This document shows, one piece after another, positions 34,451 through 46,933 of a stretch of DNA of 64,000 nucleotides. The notes under the pieces are model-generated. The model searched no databases. It was not told where the DNA came from and saw nothing but the letters and a program-made list of their open reading frames with translations. Within the stretch, counting starts at the first letter, position 1. Each line of letters begins with the position of its first letter. The position numbers were made by a program, and so were the translations under genes. This stretch comes from Burkholderiales bacterium (GTDB taxonomy: Bacteria; Pseudomonadota; Gammaproteobacteria; Burkholderiales; SG8-39): contig JADGRQ010000006.1 in the NCBI GenBank assembly GCA_017880775.1, positions 1 to 64,000 of the forward strand, read 5' to 3'.

Positions 34451-35280
34451 CAGACGATCTCCTTGTCTATGCCGACGTAAAAGACATTTGGCGACGTGCC
34501 CATCGAGGGTTTCAGGACCTGTACTCGGTTTTCGCGGATGAACTTGCTGATCGGACTCTCGGGATCATTCTGGTCCCCGAAAATCCGCGCATTGACCGGA
34601 CATGCCTCGACGCAGGCGGGCTTCAGCCCCCGGGTGATGCGGTGATAACACCAGGTGCACTTGTCGGTCACCTCGTACTTCTGGTTGAATAACCGCACGC
34701 CGTAAGGGCAGGCTTGGACACAGTACTGGCAGCCGATGCAGTAGTCGTGATCGATGAGCACCACGCCATCCGGGGTACGGAAGGTGGCGCCCACCGGGCA
34801 GACCTGGACGCACGGCGGGTGCTCGCACTGATTGCAGAGCTTCGGCACGAAGAACGCTTTCTCGACCTTCGCGTCCTTGTAGCGGTTGTCGAACCGGTAT
34901 TCTTTTTCCGAACCCGAGGCAGCGATGTTTCCGGGATCCGCCTGGCTGTCCACTCGCGGAAGTTTTTCGCCCTTGAGATAGACGTAGCGCTCCACCCAGG
35001 TACGGAAGTGGTGTGCATCCCGGGCCACGCCGTTTTCGGTCTTGCATGCCTCGACGCACCGCAAACAACCGATGCAGCGCGTCGCATCCACGCCGAAGCC
35101 CCACCGGTGCTTGGTCCAGTCGTAGTCGGTCGCAGGGAACGCAGGCCCGGCACCCGCCAGTCCCCGCCTGCCAAAGACGCCGAGGGAGGCGATCATGGCG
35201 CTTGCATAGGTAACGACCCTGCCGAGGAACCGAAGCAAGCGGCGACGGTCCGGATCAAACGCCTGGCGTTTCAATTTCAT
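34450..35280 (-). CDS. Four-cluster ferredoxin-type FeS subunit (HybA/NrfC-like)
   Basis: A 276-residue periplasmic iron-sulfur protein. A twin-arginine start (DRRRLLRFLGRV) and a hydrophobic stretch target it to Tat. Four cysteine clusters follow in the usual order: CIGCLRCVEAC, CNQCEHPPCVQVCP, CIGCQYCVQACP, CTWC with CVEACP. AGGAGA precedes the ATG. It should pass electrons between the NrfD quinone subunit and the multiheme partners encoded beside it. No molybdopterin catalytic subunit is encoded nearby. Confidence 0.9.
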   Translation of the reverse strand: MKLKRQAFDPDRRRLLRFLGRVVTYASAMIASLGVFGRRGLAGAGPAFPATDYDWTKHRWGFGVDATRCIGCLRCVEACKTENGVARDAHHFRTWVERYVYLKGEKLPRVDSQADPGNIAASGSEKEYRFDNRYKDAKVEKAFFVPKLCNQCEHPPCVQVCPVGATFRTPDGVVLIDHDYCIGCQYCVQACPYGVRLFNQKYEVTDKCTWCYHRITRGLKPACVEACPVNARIFGDQNDPESPISKFIRENRVQVLKPSMGTSPNVFYVGIDKEIV

Positions 35281-35353
35281 CGTAGATCTCCTGCTACTGC
35301 AGCGCCCGGCCGCGTCGTAGCGGCACCGATATTGGGCGAGGCAGCAGCTAGTC

Positions 35354-36424
35354 TCATTTGCAATTCAAGCTGGCGTAGTAGGCAGCAAGCTGTCCGATGT
35401 CGGCGTCGCTCAAACCCTTCACCAACGCTGCCATCATGGGACCCTGGCGGGCACCCGACTGATACGCCTTGAGGGCATTGGCCAGATAGGCCTCCTGCCG
35501 GCCGGCGAGACTCGGCCACGCGGGATTGTGGCTGACACCCTCGGCGCCGTGGCAATTGGCGCAGGCCGCAGCCTTCGCCTTGCCCGCCGATGCGAGCTGC
35601 GCAGAACTTTTGGAACCCGCTGCCTTACAACTCGCGCTTGCGTAAAAGGCCGCCAGATCGCCGATGTCCGCCTCGCTCAAACCCTTTGCCTGAGCGCCCA
35701 TCATTGGGTCGCGGCGGGTGCCGTCCTTGTAAGCCAGCAACGCGCCGGCCAGATAACCGCGCTGCTGACCGGCGAGGCTCGGCCACTCCGGATTGCCGCT
35801 GACACCGTCTGCGCCGTGGCAAGCTGCGCAAGCCGCGGCCTTCTTCCGGCCCGCGGCGGCATCACCTGGCTTGCCTGTTTGCTCAGCGCCCGCCGCGGCA
35901 ATCTTCGGAGAATGCGGGTTATGACAGACGACGCATTGCTGCGCGCCCGCGTGGCTGCTTACCTCGATTTGCTTTTGCGCCGCAGGTCGTCCCGGCATTT
36001 TTTCGTGGCAGAGCGTGCAAAGTTTCACCGAATCGGCGGGGATCGCGAGCTTGACGTGCTCCTGCCGCTCGGCAGCAATCTGAGGGTGCGTGGGCAGGTC
36101 CGCTAGCGCGGCCGCTGCCGCCGGCTTCGCGGACCGATGCTTCTCGGCCGCGCCGTGGCAGGTCTCGCAGAGAACGACTTTGTGGATGCCCGCGGACCAC
36201 TCGGAGTGCTGCTCGCCATGGCACGACTGGCAATAGCCCGACCCCTTGTACATCGGTTCATCGGCCGCGAGCTCGGCTACCGCGTCACCGCGAAAGGTGC
36301 CGTAAATGCCGTAGGACTTGTCCTGGAACAAATACCTCGCGGCGAGCGCCACCGCGCCCCCAATGACGAAAATGAGAAGCAGCCGGACAATGTGCCGCGG
36401 CATGCGGTTTTCAGAACCCGCCAT
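35354..36424 (-). CDS. Hexaheme cytochrome c with N-terminal anchor
   Basis: A 356-residue protein with one N-terminal membrane helix ([19 protein letters not shown]). A tetraheme part comes first (CQSCH, CETCH, CTLCH, CVVCH; about 60-180), then two c4-like domains (CAACH and CANCH with WPSLAGQ/WPSLAGR repeats; about 195-355). The fusion of a c3-type head with c4 tails is unusual. The ATG at 36424 is preferred; earlier starts at 36457 and a TTG at 36463 exist. It leads the operon that continues with FeS, NrfD and CbcL-like genes. Confidence 0.82.
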   Translation of the reverse strand: MAGSENRMPRHIVRLLLIFVIGGAVALAARYLFQDKSYGIYGTFRGDAVAELAADEPMYKGSGYCQSCHGEQHSEWSAGIHKVVLCETCHGAAEKHRSAKPAAAAALADLPTHPQIAAERQEHVKLAIPADSVKLCTLCHEKMPGRPAAQKQIEVSSHAGAQQCVVCHNPHSPKIAAAGAEQTGKPGDAAAGRKKAAACAACHGADGVSGNPEWPSLAGQQRGYLAGALLAYKDGTRRDPMMGAQAKGLSEADIGDLAAFYASASCKAAGSKSSAQLASAGKAKAAACANCHGAEGVSHNPAWPSLAGRQEAYLANALKAYQSGARQGPMMAALVKGLSDADIGQLAAYYASLNCK

Positions 36425-36586
36425 TGGAAATTGCCCCCGCGAACCTTGCCTCCACATCCTCAAAACGCAGCCGCGGCCGCCACTCTGTGCTGCTCACCGA
36501 CTTATTCTTCTTCGCTCGCATGCAAGCCTTTCACCCTTTGTCCAGGACGCAGGATTGCATGCTCGCAAACTTCGAAGGGTTGACGT

Positions 36587-36600
36587 TTGAGCCAGATCAA
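36587..36600. promoter_or_regulatory. FNR-like site (TTGAG-CCAG-ATCAA)
   Basis: Nine of ten consensus positions match, 160 or so bases before the hexaheme gene that heads the FeS-NrfD-CbcL operon. The 247-base gap 36425-36671 between that gene and the glmM stop holds no ORF. Confidence 0.45.
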
Positions 36601-36671
36601 TAAAACCAGCTACCGCGCGCTGAGATTTCGCGCGGAGAAACAGCAGGTTGAAGCGAGACGATGCCGTTCGC

Positions 36672-38024
36672 TCAGCGGCCCGCCACGCGACCCACTGCAC
36701 TGGCGATCGATTGTGCTGCCGCTTCGATCGCCTCGCGCGGCTCGCCCTCGACCATCACGCGCAGCACCGGCTCGGTGCCCGAGGGCCGCAGCAGCACGCG
36801 GCCGCATCCGTTCATGCGGGCTTCGGCCTCGGCTTGCGCGGCGGCGATCGACGGATACTTCTGCCAGTCGAATCCGCGCGGCACGCCGACATTCACCAGC
36901 ACCTGCGGGTACATCACCAGGTCGGCGGTCAGCTCGGCGAGCGACTTGCCCGACTCGCGCATCGCAGTCAGCACCTGCAACGCCGAAATGATGCCATCGC
37001 CGGTGGTGTGCTTGTCGAGGCAAAGGATGTGCCCCGAGTTTTCGCCGCCGTAGATCCAGCCGCGCTCGCGCAGCAATTCGAGCACGTAGCGGTCTCCCAC
37101 CCGTGCGCGCTCGAATGCGATCCGCATGCGCGCGAACGCCTGCTCCAGGCCGAGGTTGGTCATCAACGTACCGACCACCCCTGCCACCGGCGTATTTGCC
37201 GCCCGGTGCTTCACGATCGCGTACAGCAGTTCGTCGCCGTCGTAGTGGCGGCCGGCAGCGTCGACGATCAGCACACGATCGGCATCGCCGTCGAGCGCGA
37301 TGCCGAAGTCCGCCCGCTCCCGCTTCACCGCCGTCTCGAGCTGCTGCGGCGCCGTGGCGCCGAACAGGTCGTTGATGTTGAAGCCGTCGGGTGCATTGCC
37401 GATCGCGACCACGTCCGCCCCCAGTTCGTGAAACACGTGCGGCGCGACGTTGTAGGCCGCGCCGTGCGCGCAGTCCACCACGATCTTCATGCCGCGCAGG
37501 TCGAACGCCGACGGCACGCTCGACTTGCAGAACTCGATGTAGCGGCCGCCGGCGTCGTCGATCCGGCGCGCGCGCCCAAGCTGCGCGGCCTCGTTGCAGC
37601 CCATCGGCTGCTCGAGCTTGTGCTCGATTTCCGCCTCGATCGCATCGGGCAGCTTGAAGCCGTCGCCGGAGAAGAACTTGATGCCGTTATCGGCGTAGGG
37701 ATTGTGCGACGCGCTGATCACGATCCCCGCGGACAGGCGCAGCGCGCGCGTCAGGTAGGCGACGCCGGGCGTGGGCAGCGGGCCGCACATCAGCACATCC
37801 ACGCCCGCGGCTGACAGGCCGGCTTCGAGCGCCGCTTCGAGCATGTAGCCCGAGATGCGCGTGTCCTTGCCGATCAGCACCGCAGGATGCTCGACCGAGC
37901 GCTCCTTGTGCGCCGCCAGCACCTTGCCCGCGGCATACCCGAGCCGCATCACGAAGTCCGCCGTCATCGGCGCGTGGCCGACCGCGCCGCGCACCCCGTC
38001 GGTGCCGAAATATTTTCTCTTCAT
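36672..38024 (-). CDS. glmM: Phosphoglucosamine mutase
   Basis: A 450-residue cytoplasmic enzyme converting glucosamine-6-phosphate to glucosamine-1-phosphate for peptidoglycan and LPS precursors. It begins [12 protein letters not shown]. The phosphoserine loop is [17 protein letters not shown] (Ser near 101), the metal loop is ALDGDADRV, and GEQSGH-type sugar binding is GGENSGH. The phosphate-binding RPSGTEP lies near the end. Its ATG overlaps the folP stop. Confidence 0.96.
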   Translation of the reverse strand: MKRKYFGTDGVRGAVGHAPMTADFVMRLGYAAGKVLAAHKERSVEHPAVLIGKDTRISGYMLEAALEAGLSAAGVDVLMCGPLPTPGVAYLTRALRLSAGIVISASHNPYADNGIKFFSGDGFKLPDAIEAEIEHKLEQPMGCNEAAQLGRARRIDDAGGRYIEFCKSSVPSAFDLRGMKIVVDCAHGAAYNVAPHVFHELGADVVAIGNAPDGFNINDLFGATAPQQLETAVKRERADFGIALDGDADRVLIVDAAGRHYDGDELLYAIVKHRAANTPVAGVVGTLMTNLGLEQAFARMRIAFERARVGDRYVLELLRERGWIYGGENSGHILCLDKHTTGDGIISALQVLTAMRESGKSLAELTADLVMYPQVLVNVGVPRGFDWQKYPSIAAAQAEAEARMNGCGRVLLRPSGTEPVLRVMVEGEPREAIEAAAQSIASAVGRVAGR

Positions 38025-38851
38025 CGTCCACCTTCCTGAAATGCCGACCACACCGCGAGCGCATCCCGCGTCTCGGCCACGTCGTGCACGCGCAGTATTC
38101 TCGCCCCACCCTGCACCGCAAGCAAAGCGGCCGCGAGGCTCGCCGCGAGACGCTCGCCGACCGGCCGGCCGGTGATACGCTCGAGCATCGACTTGCGCGA
38201 CACGCCGGCCAGGACCGCTGCGCCGAGATCGCAGAAGCGCGCCAATCCGCGCAACAGGGCGAGATTGTGCTCGAGATTCTTGCCGAAGCCGAATCCCGGG
38301 TCGATCGCAATGCGGGTGGCGCCGATGCCCGCAGCGCGCGCAGCGGCGATCCGCGCAGCGAGAAACACGTGCACCTCGTGGACCACGTCGACATAGCTCG
38401 GCGCGTCCTGCATGTGCGCCGGTTCGCCCTGCTTGTGCATCAGGCACACGGCGGCTTCGGACGCGGCGAGCGCATCGAGCGCACCGTCTGCACACAGAGC
38501 GTTCACGTCATTGATCATCGACGCCCCCGCTGCGAGCACGGCGCGCATCACGCCGGGCCGGCGCGTATCCACCGACACCGGCGCAGCAAGGCCTTCGAGC
38601 CGTTCCAGTACCGGCAGGATCCGGTCGAGTTCCTCCTGCTCGCCGACCGGCTGCGCCCCCGGCCGGGTGGATTCCGCGCCGATGTCGATGATCGCGGCGC
38701 CCTGATCGAGCAATTCCTGCGCACGTCCGGCGGCGGCTGCAGGATCAAGGCAGCGTCCCCCGTCTGAAAACGAATCGGGCGTGACGTTCACCACGCCCAT
38801 GATCAGCGGGGGTTCGAGCGGCAAGGAGAACCGCCCGCACTGCAAAACCAT
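38021..38851 (-). CDS. folP: Dihydropteroate synthase
   Basis: A 276-residue enzyme joining p-aminobenzoate to the pterin in folate synthesis. It shows the two family signatures: [15 protein letters not shown] near residue 18 and [12 protein letters not shown] near residue 55. The [10 protein letters not shown] loop and the C-terminal RVHDVAET are also present. The ftsH-folP-glmM order is standard in betaproteobacteria. Confidence 0.95.
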   Translation of the reverse strand: MVLQCGRFSLPLEPPLIMGVVNVTPDSFSDGGRCLDPAAAAGRAQELLDQGAAIIDIGAESTRPGAQPVGEQEELDRILPVLERLEGLAAPVSVDTRRPGVMRAVLAAGASMINDVNALCADGALDALAASEAAVCLMHKQGEPAHMQDAPSYVDVVHEVHVFLAARIAAARAAGIGATRIAIDPGFGFGKNLEHNLALLRGLARFCDLGAAVLAGVSRKSMLERITGRPVGERLAASLAAALLAVQGGARILRVHDVAETRDALAVWSAFQEGGR

Positions 38852-38881
38852 GGCCGGTTTGAAGCTAGTTTGGAAATCTTG

Positions 38882-38916
38882 GCGTTGCTGCGCAGGCAGT
38901 TTCTGCGCTGCAACGC
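38882..38916 (-). terminator. Stem-loop between ftsH and folP
   Basis: GCGTTGCTGCGCAG pairs with CTGCGCTGCAACGC (one mismatch) around a 7-base loop, in the 75-base gap between ftsH and folP. No T-run follows on the minus strand, so it may be a weak terminator, an mRNA processing site or a pause site. Confidence 0.35.
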
Positions 38917-38926
38917 GTCGTGGTTC

Positions 38927-40816
<1,890 letters not shown>

Positions 40817-40854
40817 GGACTTACTCCGGGTTCAGTCGGCACAGAAAAAGCATT

Positions 40855-41484
40855 CTAAACCGATTCGCTCTGGCGCGGCGCCCGTGCCAGCAAATAGGTT
40901 TCACGGCTATCGTCGCGCGACGCCTTGGGCTTGCGCGTCGCCACCGAGGCAAAGGCGCTACGCATCGCCGCCAACAGCTCCGCGAACGACTCTCCCTGAA
41001 ACACTTTGACGAGAAAAACCCCGTTGGGTTTCAGCGCATCGCGACTGAATTCCATCGCCAAGCCAGCCAGGCGCGCGGCGTTGGCCTGATCGACGCTCGC
41101 GATCCCGGAAAGATTGGGCGAAAGGTCTGATAGCACCACGTCCGCGGCACCTCCAAGCGCCGCCTGGACCGCGCGGCGCACCTCCGGGTCGCGGAAATCC
41201 CCGCGCAGCACGATTACCCCGGAGATTGGGGCAATTTCGAGCAAATCAACCGCCACCACCCGGCCCGAACGCCCCACCGTTGCGGCCGCCACCTGCGACC
41301 AGCCGCCCGGGGCGCCGCCGAGATCCACGATTCTCCCGCCCGGACGCAACAGTTTTTCCTTCAGATCGATCTCCTGCAGCTTGTATGCGGCGCGCGAGCG
41401 CAGTCCTTCCTCGCGCGCGCGCCGCACATACGCATCGTTCACGTGTCGCTGCAGCCATGCGTTGCTGGATTTGGAGCGCGCCAT
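40855..41484 (-). CDS. rlmE: 23S rRNA 2'-O-ribose methyltransferase RlmE (FtsJ)
   Basis: A 209-residue SAM-dependent enzyme that methylates U2552 of 23S rRNA. The SAM loop VDLGGAPGGWSQVA lies near residue 53. The K-D-K-E set appears as the N-terminal RAAYKLQEID Lys, the Asp in VLSDLSPN, and the Lys in FLVKVFQGES. The ATG is divergent from yhbY, 16 bases away, so their promoters overlap. Confidence 0.95.
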   Translation of the reverse strand: MARSKSSNAWLQRHVNDAYVRRAREEGLRSRAAYKLQEIDLKEKLLRPGGRIVDLGGAPGGWSQVAAATVGRSGRVVAVDLLEIAPISGVIVLRGDFRDPEVRRAVQAALGGAADVVLSDLSPNLSGIASVDQANAARLAGLAMEFSRDALKPNGVFLVKVFQGESFAELLAAMRSAFASVATRKPKASRDDSRETYLLARAPRQSESV

Positions 41485-41500
41485 CTCTTAGACTCGGGCC

Positions 41501-41956
41501 ATGTCGGTATTGTCTCCCGCGCAGCGCCGCGAACTGAAGGGGCGGGCGCACAAACTCCACCCGCTGGTTTTGATCGGCAGCGACGGGCTCACCCAGCCGG
41601 TGCTCGACGAGATCGACCGCGCACTTGCGGTGCACGAGTTGATCAAGGTGCGCGCGGCGCAGTCCGGCCGCGCGGGGCGCGAGCAATTGATGGCCGGGAT
41701 CTGCGAGCGCGCACGCGCGCAACCGGTACAGGTGATCGGCAAGGTGCTGGTGGTCTTCCGTCGCAAGCCGGTCGAGCCGCCTCCGCCGCCGCGTGAGCAA
41801 CGCCCGCCTCCCGTGCGGCGCAGGCGGCTGGCGGGCCCGAGGAAGGCTGCAACTCGTGCCGGAAATCCAGGCTCTCGCAACGCTTCACGCCGGCCTGCGC
41901 CTCGAGCTGGCCGTCCGCGTACTTATCGGTCCGGGCGCGGGCGAGCGGGTGCCTGA
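41501..41956 (+). CDS. yhbY: YhbY/CRM-domain RNA-binding protein with long basic tail
   Basis: The first 97 residues are a complete YhbY: LSPAQRRELKGRAHKLHPLV, IGSDGLTQPVLDEIDRAL, HELIKVR and a final VIGKVLVVFRR. YhbY binds ribosomal precursors and is usually about 97-100 residues. Here it continues for some 54 residues of Pro/Arg-rich low-complexity sequence. The stop is directly against the greA stop on the other strand with no base between. The tail may be real, or it may come from loss of the normal stop into noncoding DNA. Confidence 0.85.
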   Translation: MSVLSPAQRRELKGRAHKLHPLVLIGSDGLTQPVLDEIDRALAVHELIKVRAAQSGRAGREQLMAGICERARAQPVQVIGKVLVVFRRKPVEPPPPPREQRPPPVRRRRLAGPRKAATRAGNPGSRNASRRPAPRAGRPRTYRSGRGRAGA

Positions 41957-42433
41957 CTACTCGTACCGGACGTCGCGTATCTCGTAATTCTTCACACCGC
42001 CCGGGGCCAGCACCTCGACCTCGTCGCCCGCGTACTTGCCGATCAGCGCGCGGGCGATCGGCGAGCTGATCGAGATCTTGCCGTCCCTGATGTTCGCCTC
42101 GTCCTCGCCGACGATCTGGTAGGTCACCAGTTCGCCGCTGGTGGAGTCGGCCAGATCGACCGTCGAACCGAACACGCAGCGCCCCTCTGCATCGAGCAGC
42201 CGCGGATCGATGATCTGCGCATTGGCGAGCTTCGATTCGACCTCCGAGATGCGCCCCTCGATGAATCCCTGGTGGTTGCGCGCCGTGTCGTATTCCGCGT
42301 TTTCCGACAGGTCGCCGTGCGAGCGCGCTTCGGCGATCGCCATCACCACGTTGGGCCGCTCGACGGTCTTCAGCCGTTGCAGTTCCGCCTTCAACAGTTC
42401 CTCGCCGCGCTTGGTGATCGGTGTCTTCGCCAT
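41957..42433 (-). CDS. greA: Transcript cleavage factor GreA
   Basis: A 158-residue factor that rescues backtracked RNA polymerase. The N-terminal coiled coil (about 1-75) carries the acidic tip [19 protein letters not shown], and the C-terminal FKBP-like domain carries [18 protein letters not shown]. It starts four bases after carB stops on the same strand, a common betaproteobacterial arrangement. Confidence 0.96.
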   Translation of the reverse strand: MAKTPITKRGEELLKAELQRLKTVERPNVVMAIAEARSHGDLSENAEYDTARNHQGFIEGRISEVESKLANAQIIDPRLLDAEGRCVFGSTVDLADSTSGELVTYQIVGEDEANIRDGKISISSPIARALIGKYAGDEVEVLAPGGVKNYEIRDVRYE

Positions 42434-42436
42434 GAC

Positions 42437-45400
42437 TCAACTCTCCATAGCCGTGGGAAGGAGGGCGCGGGGGGAAACGCCCTGAGTTTCCCCTTGCATC
42501 TTTTCCCGCTGCATCCGCGAGTGCAATTGCTGCAGCCGGTAGGGCTCGAGCACCTCGAGATGGCGCATCCCGGCGCAGGCCGCGCGCGCACCGGCGATCG
42601 TGGTGTAATAGGTCAGCTGCTGCGCCAGCGCACTGACGCGGATCGAGCGCGAGTCCGAAATCGCGCTGCGCCTGGCTTCGACCGTGTTGACGATCAGGCT
42701 CACCTCGCGGTTCTTCATCATGTCGACGATGTGCGGCCGGCCTTCTGCGACCTTGTTCACTGTCAGCGACTGCACTCCGTGCGCCGCGAGCACCGCCGCC
42801 GTGCCGCGCGTGGCGAGGATCGTGAATCCCAGCTCGACCAGGTCGCGCGCCACCGCGACCGCCGCCAGCTTGTCGGCGTCGCGCACGCTGATGAAGGCGC
42901 GTCCCGCCCTCGGCAGGCGCACGCCGGCTGCGAGCTGCGACTTGACGAACGCCTCGCCGAAGGTCGCGCCGATGCCCATCACCTCGCCGGTGGATTTCAT
43001 CTCCGGCCCGAGGATGGTGTCCACGCCGGGAAACTTGGCGAAAGGAAACACCGCTTCCTTCACCGAGAAGAACGGCGGAATCACCTCGGCGCGGATGCCC
43101 TGATCGCGCAGCGAGCGGCCCGCCATGCAGCGCGCCGCGATCTTGGCAAGCGGCACCCCGGTCGCCTTCGACACGAACGGCACCGTGCGCGAAGCGCGCG
43201 GATTGACTTCGAGCACATAAACCGTGTCGCGCTGGATCGCGAACTGCACGTTCATCAGTCCGACCACCTTTAGCGCCCGCGCCATCTGCGCGGTCTGGCG
43301 GCGCAGCTCGCGCTCAAGGTGGCTGGCCAGCGAATGCGGCGGCAGGCAGCACGCCGAGTCGCCGGAATGCACGCCCGCCTGCTCGATGTGCTCCATGATG
43401 CCGCCGATGAACACGTCCTTGCCGTCGCACACGCAATCGACGTCCACCTCGATCGCGTCCGACAGGTAGCGGTCGAGCAGCACCGGCGAGTCATTCGACA
43501 CCTTGACGGCTTCCTTCATGTAGCGCCGCAGGTCGGACTGCTGGTGGACGATCTCCATCGCGCGGCCGCCCAGCACGTAGCTTGGACGCACCACCACCGG
43601 GTAGCCGATGTCCTCGGCGTGCTTGACCGCCTCTTCAGCGCTGCGCGCGGTGCGGTTCGGCGGCTGGCGCAGCTTCAGCTCGTGCAGCAGCTTCTGGAAG
43701 CGCTCCCGGTCCTCCGCGATGTCGATCGAGTCGGGGGTAGTGCCGATGATCGGCACCCCGTTCGCGGCCAGGTCGCGCGCCAGCTTGAGCGGGGTCTGCC
43801 CGCCAAATTGCACGATCACGCCGAACGGTTTTTCCGTTTCTACGATCTCGAGCACGTCCTCGAGCGTGAGCGACTCGAAATACAGTCTGTCGGAGGTGTC
43901 GTAATCGGTCGAGACTGTCTCCGGATTGCAGTTGACCATGATGGTCTCGATGCCGTCTTCGCGCAGCGCGAACGCCGCATGCACGCAGCAATAGTCGAAC
44001 TCGATGCCCTGGCCGATCCGGTTGGGCCCGCCGCCGAGCACCATGATCTTTTTCCGGTTGGTCGGCGCCGCCTCGCATTCCTCTTCGTAGGTCGAATACA
44101 GGTAGGCGGTGCTGGTCGCGAACTCGGCGGCGCAGGTATCGACCCGCTTGAACACCGGACGAATGCCGAGCGCGTGGCGCTTGACGCGCACTTCGGTCTC
44201 GCCGCAATTGAACAGGTAGGCGAGGCGCCGGTCCGAGAACCCCTTCCTCTTGAGCAGGCGCAGCGTGCCGGCGTCGATCTCGCCGAGCCGCCGGTCGTCC
44301 AGCTCCATCTCCAGATCGACGATTTCCTTGATCTGCGCGAGAAACCACGGATCGATGCGCGTGAGCTGGTGGACCTCCTCGAGCGTGAAGCCGTTCTCGA
44401 ACGCATCGCCCACGTACCAGATGCGCTCGGGCCCCGGTTCGCCCAGCTCTTTTTCCAGCGTCTCGCGGTCGGTGGTCCTCTGGTTGAGGCCGTCCACGCC
44501 GATCTCGAGCCCGCGCAGCGCCTTCTGCAGCGATTCCTGGAATGTGCGGCCGATCGCCATTACTTCGCCGACCGATTTCATCTGTGTGGTGAGCCGGTCG
44601 TCGGCCTGCGGAAACTTCTCGAACGCGAAGCGCGGCACCTTGGTGACCACGTAATCGATGGTCGGCTCGAAGGATGCGGGAACGACGAACGAACCGCTGC
44701 CGCCGGTCACGTCGTTGGCCATTTCGTCGAGCGTGTAGCCAACCGCCAGCTTGGCGGCAATCTTGGCGATCGGGAAGCCGGTGGCTTTTGAGGCCAGCGC
44801 CGAGGAGCGCGACACGCGCGGGTTCATTTCGATCACCAGCATGCGGCCGTCGGCCGGATTGATCGCGAACTGCACGTTGGAGCCGCCGGTGTCCACCCCG
44901 ATCTCGCGCAGCACCGCGATCGAAGCGTCGCGCATGATCTGGTATTCCTTGTCGGTGAGCGTCTGCGCCGGCGCCACCGTGATCGAGTCGCCGGTGTGCA
45001 CACCCATCGGGTCGAGGTTCTCGATCGAGCATACGATGATGCAATTGTCGTTGCGGTCGCGCACCACCTCCATCTCGAATTCCTTCCAGCCGATCACCGA
45101 TTCCTCGATCAGCAACTCCCGGGTCGGCGAGGCCTCGAGGCCGCGCTCGCAGATGGCGACGAACTCCTCGCGGTTGTAGGCGATCCCGCCGCCGGTGCCG
45201 CCGAGCGTGAACGACGGGCGGATCACGGTCGGGTAGCCGAGACCTGCCTGTACCTGAAGCGCCTCCTCCAGCGAATGCGCGGGCGCCGAGCGCGCCGACG
45301 CCAGGCCGATGCGGCTCATCGCCTGCTTGAATTTCTCCCGGTCCTCGGCCTTGTCGATCGCCGCGCGCGAAGCGCCGATCATCTCCACGCCGTACTTCTC

Positions 45401-45724
45401 CAGCACCCCGTGCTTCGCCAGGTCGAGGGCGCAATTGAGCGCGGTCTGCCCGCCCATGGTCGGCAGCAGCGCGTCGGGCCGCTCCTTCTCGATCACCCGC
45501 TCCACCATCCGCCAGGTGACCGGCTCGATATAGGTCGCGTCCGCCATGTCCGGGTCGGTCATGATGGTGGCCGGATTGGAGTTGACCAGGATCACGCGGT
45601 AGCCTTCGGAGCGCAGCGCCTTGCAGGCCTGCGCGCCGGAGTAGTCGAATTCGCAGGCCTGGCCGATCACGATCGGCCCGGCCCCGATAATCAGGATCGA
45701 TCTGATGTCGGTGCGCTTAGGCAT
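42437..45724 (-). CDS. carB: Carbamoyl-phosphate synthase large subunit
   Basis: A 1095-residue enzyme making carbamoyl phosphate for pyrimidines and arginine. Two ATP-grasp halves are visible: the first begins with [22 protein letters not shown], the second with [18 protein letters not shown] near residue 565. The allosteric MGS-like domain occupies the last 150 residues. Beyond the usual end it carries about 20 extra residues. It overlaps carA by eight bases. Confidence 0.96.
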   Translation of the reverse strand: MPKRTDIRSILIIGAGPIVIGQACEFDYSGAQACKALRSEGYRVILVNSNPATIMTDPDMADATYIEPVTWRMVERVIEKERPDALLPTMGGQTALNCALDLAKHGVLEKYGVEMIGASRAAIDKAEDREKFKQAMSRIGLASARSAPAHSLEEALQVQAGLGYPTVIRPSFTLGGTGGGIAYNREEFVAICERGLEASPTRELLIEESVIGWKEFEMEVVRDRNDNCIIVCSIENLDPMGVHTGDSITVAPAQTLTDKEYQIMRDASIAVLREIGVDTGGSNVQFAINPADGRMLVIEMNPRVSRSSALASKATGFPIAKIAAKLAVGYTLDEMANDVTGGSGSFVVPASFEPTIDYVVTKVPRFAFEKFPQADDRLTTQMKSVGEVMAIGRTFQESLQKALRGLEIGVDGLNQRTTDRETLEKELGEPGPERIWYVGDAFENGFTLEEVHQLTRIDPWFLAQIKEIVDLEMELDDRRLGEIDAGTLRLLKRKGFSDRRLAYLFNCGETEVRVKRHALGIRPVFKRVDTCAAEFATSTAYLYSTYEEECEAAPTNRKKIMVLGGGPNRIGQGIEFDYCCVHAAFALREDGIETIMVNCNPETVSTDYDTSDRLYFESLTLEDVLEIVETEKPFGVIVQFGGQTPLKLARDLAANGVPIIGTTPDSIDIAEDRERFQKLLHELKLRQPPNRTARSAEEAVKHAEDIGYPVVVRPSYVLGGRAMEIVHQQSDLRRYMKEAVKVSNDSPVLLDRYLSDAIEVDVDCVCDGKDVFIGGIMEHIEQAGVHSGDSACCLPPHSLASHLERELRRQTAQMARALKVVGLMNVQFAIQRDTVYVLEVNPRASRTVPFVSKATGVPLAKIAARCMAGRSLRDQGIRAEVIPPFFSVKEAVFPFAKFPGVDTILGPEMKSTGEVMGIGATFGEAFVKSQLAAGVRLPRAGRAFISVRDADKLAAVAVARDLVELGFTILATRGTAAVLAAHGVQSLTVNKVAEGRPHIVDMMKNREVSLIVNTVEARRSAISDSRSIRVSALAQQLTYYTTIAGARAACAGMRHLEVLEPYRLQQLHSRMQREKMQGETQGVSPRALLPTAMES

Positions 45725-46868
45725 GCTCCGCCTTTCGCGCCGCCATCATCTGCGCGAACCGATCGAACAGATACGAGATGTCGTGCGGGCCGGGACTCGC
45801 CTCGGGGTGCCCCTGGAAACAGAACGCAGCGCGGTCGGTGCGCGCCAGCCCCTGCAGCGAGCCGTCGAACAGCGACACGTGCGTCGGCCGCAGGTTGTCC
45901 GGCAGCGTGCCCGGATCGACGGCAAAACCGTGGTTCTGGCTGGTGATCACCACCTTCCCGGTATCGAGGTCCTTCACCGGGTGGTTGGCGCCGTGATGGC
46001 CGAACTTCATCTTGAGCGTCTTCGCTCCGCAGGCGAGTCCCATCAGCTGGTGGCCGAGGCAGATGCCGAACACGGGCACGTCGCTCGAATCGAGGATCGC
46101 GCGGATCGCGCGGATCGCGTAATCGCACGGCTCCGGGTCGCCCGGGCCGTTGGACAGGAACACGCCGTCAGGCTTCAGCGCCAAGGCGTCGTCCGCGCCC
46201 GCCTGTGCCGGCAGCACCGTGACGCGCGCGCCGCGCTCGGCGAGCAGGCGCAGGATGTTGCGCTTCACGCCGTAGTCGTAGGCGACGACATGAAAGCGCC
46301 CGCCCTCGATGCGCTTGAAACCGGTGCCGAGCTTCCATGCGCCATCGGTCCAGGCATAGGATTTTCCGGTGCTCACGACCTTCGCCAGGTCCATGCCCGC
46401 GAGGCCGGGAAACTTCCTCGCTTCGGCGAGCGCCCGATCGAGATCGACCTCACCGGCGATCAGGCACCCGTTCTGTGCGCCTCTTTCACGCAGGATGCGC
46501 GTCAGCCTGCGGGTATCGATGTCGGCGATCGCCACTACGTTATTGGCGGCAAGGTATTGCGGGAGGCTTTTCTGCGCGCGCCAATTCGAGCTCAGCGCCG
46601 GCACGTCGCGCACTACCAGGCCCGCGGCGTGGATCGCCTCCGATTCCTCATCCTCGGCATTCACACCCGTATTGCCGATGTGCGGGTACGTCAGCGTGAC
46701 AATCTGGCGGCAATAAGATGGGTCGGTGAGTATTTCCTGATAGCCCGTCATCGCGGTGTTGAACACCACTTCGCCGGCGGAAATGCCGGGCGCGCCGATC
46801 GAACGGCCGCGAAAGACCGTCCCGTCTGCGAGTGCGAGCGCGGCGGGGATGAACGAGGCCAATTGCAA
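45717..46868 (-). CDS. carA: Carbamoyl-phosphate synthase small subunit
   Basis: A 383-residue glutaminase subunit that supplies ammonia to CarB. The class I amidotransferase triad is present: nucleophile Cys in [14 protein letters not shown], and His/Glu in [11 protein letters not shown]. No ATG is available at the start. TTG at 46868 opens the frame, and a second TTG two codons on (46862) has GGAG at better spacing, so it may be the true start. A rare start and a hairpin in the leader suggest tight control. Confidence 0.94.
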   Translation of the reverse strand: MQLASFIPAALALADGTVFRGRSIGAPGISAGEVVFNTAMTGYQEILTDPSYCRQIVTLTYPHIGNTGVNAEDEESEAIHAAGLVVRDVPALSSNWRAQKSLPQYLAANNVVAIADIDTRRLTRILRERGAQNGCLIAGEVDLDRALAEARKFPGLAGMDLAKVVSTGKSYAWTDGAWKLGTGFKRIEGGRFHVVAYDYGVKRNILRLLAERGARVTVLPAQAGADDALALKPDGVFLSNGPGDPEPCDYAIRAIRAILDSSDVPVFGICLGHQLMGLACGAKTLKMKFGHHGANHPVKDLDTGKVVITSQNHGFAVDPGTLPDNLRPTHVSLFDGSLQGLARTDRAAFCFQGHPEASPGPHDISYLFDRFAQMMAARKAEHA

Positions 46869-46885
46869 CTCCAGGACCGGATGCG

Positions 46886-46918
46886 AAAAAGCGGGCGAGG
46901 CTCGCGCCTCTCCCGCTT
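46886..46918 (-). terminator. Terminator-type hairpin inside the carA leader
   Basis: On the minus strand AAGCGGG-a-GAGGC and GCCTC-g-CCCGCTT form a 13-base stem with one mismatch and a four-base loop, followed by TTTTT. It ends 18 bases before carA and begins about 10 bases after the start point predicted from the promoter at 46934-46963. It could end the bamE-dapB-dioxygenase transcript and act as an attenuator for carAB. Confidence 0.65.
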
Positions 46919-46933
46919 CGGTTGAAGCAGTGA

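Noticed and set aside
36613-36635. CCGCGCG hairpin between the hexaheme gene and glmM
   Set aside because: The arms are short and no T-run follows on either strand, so it is not a supportable terminator.
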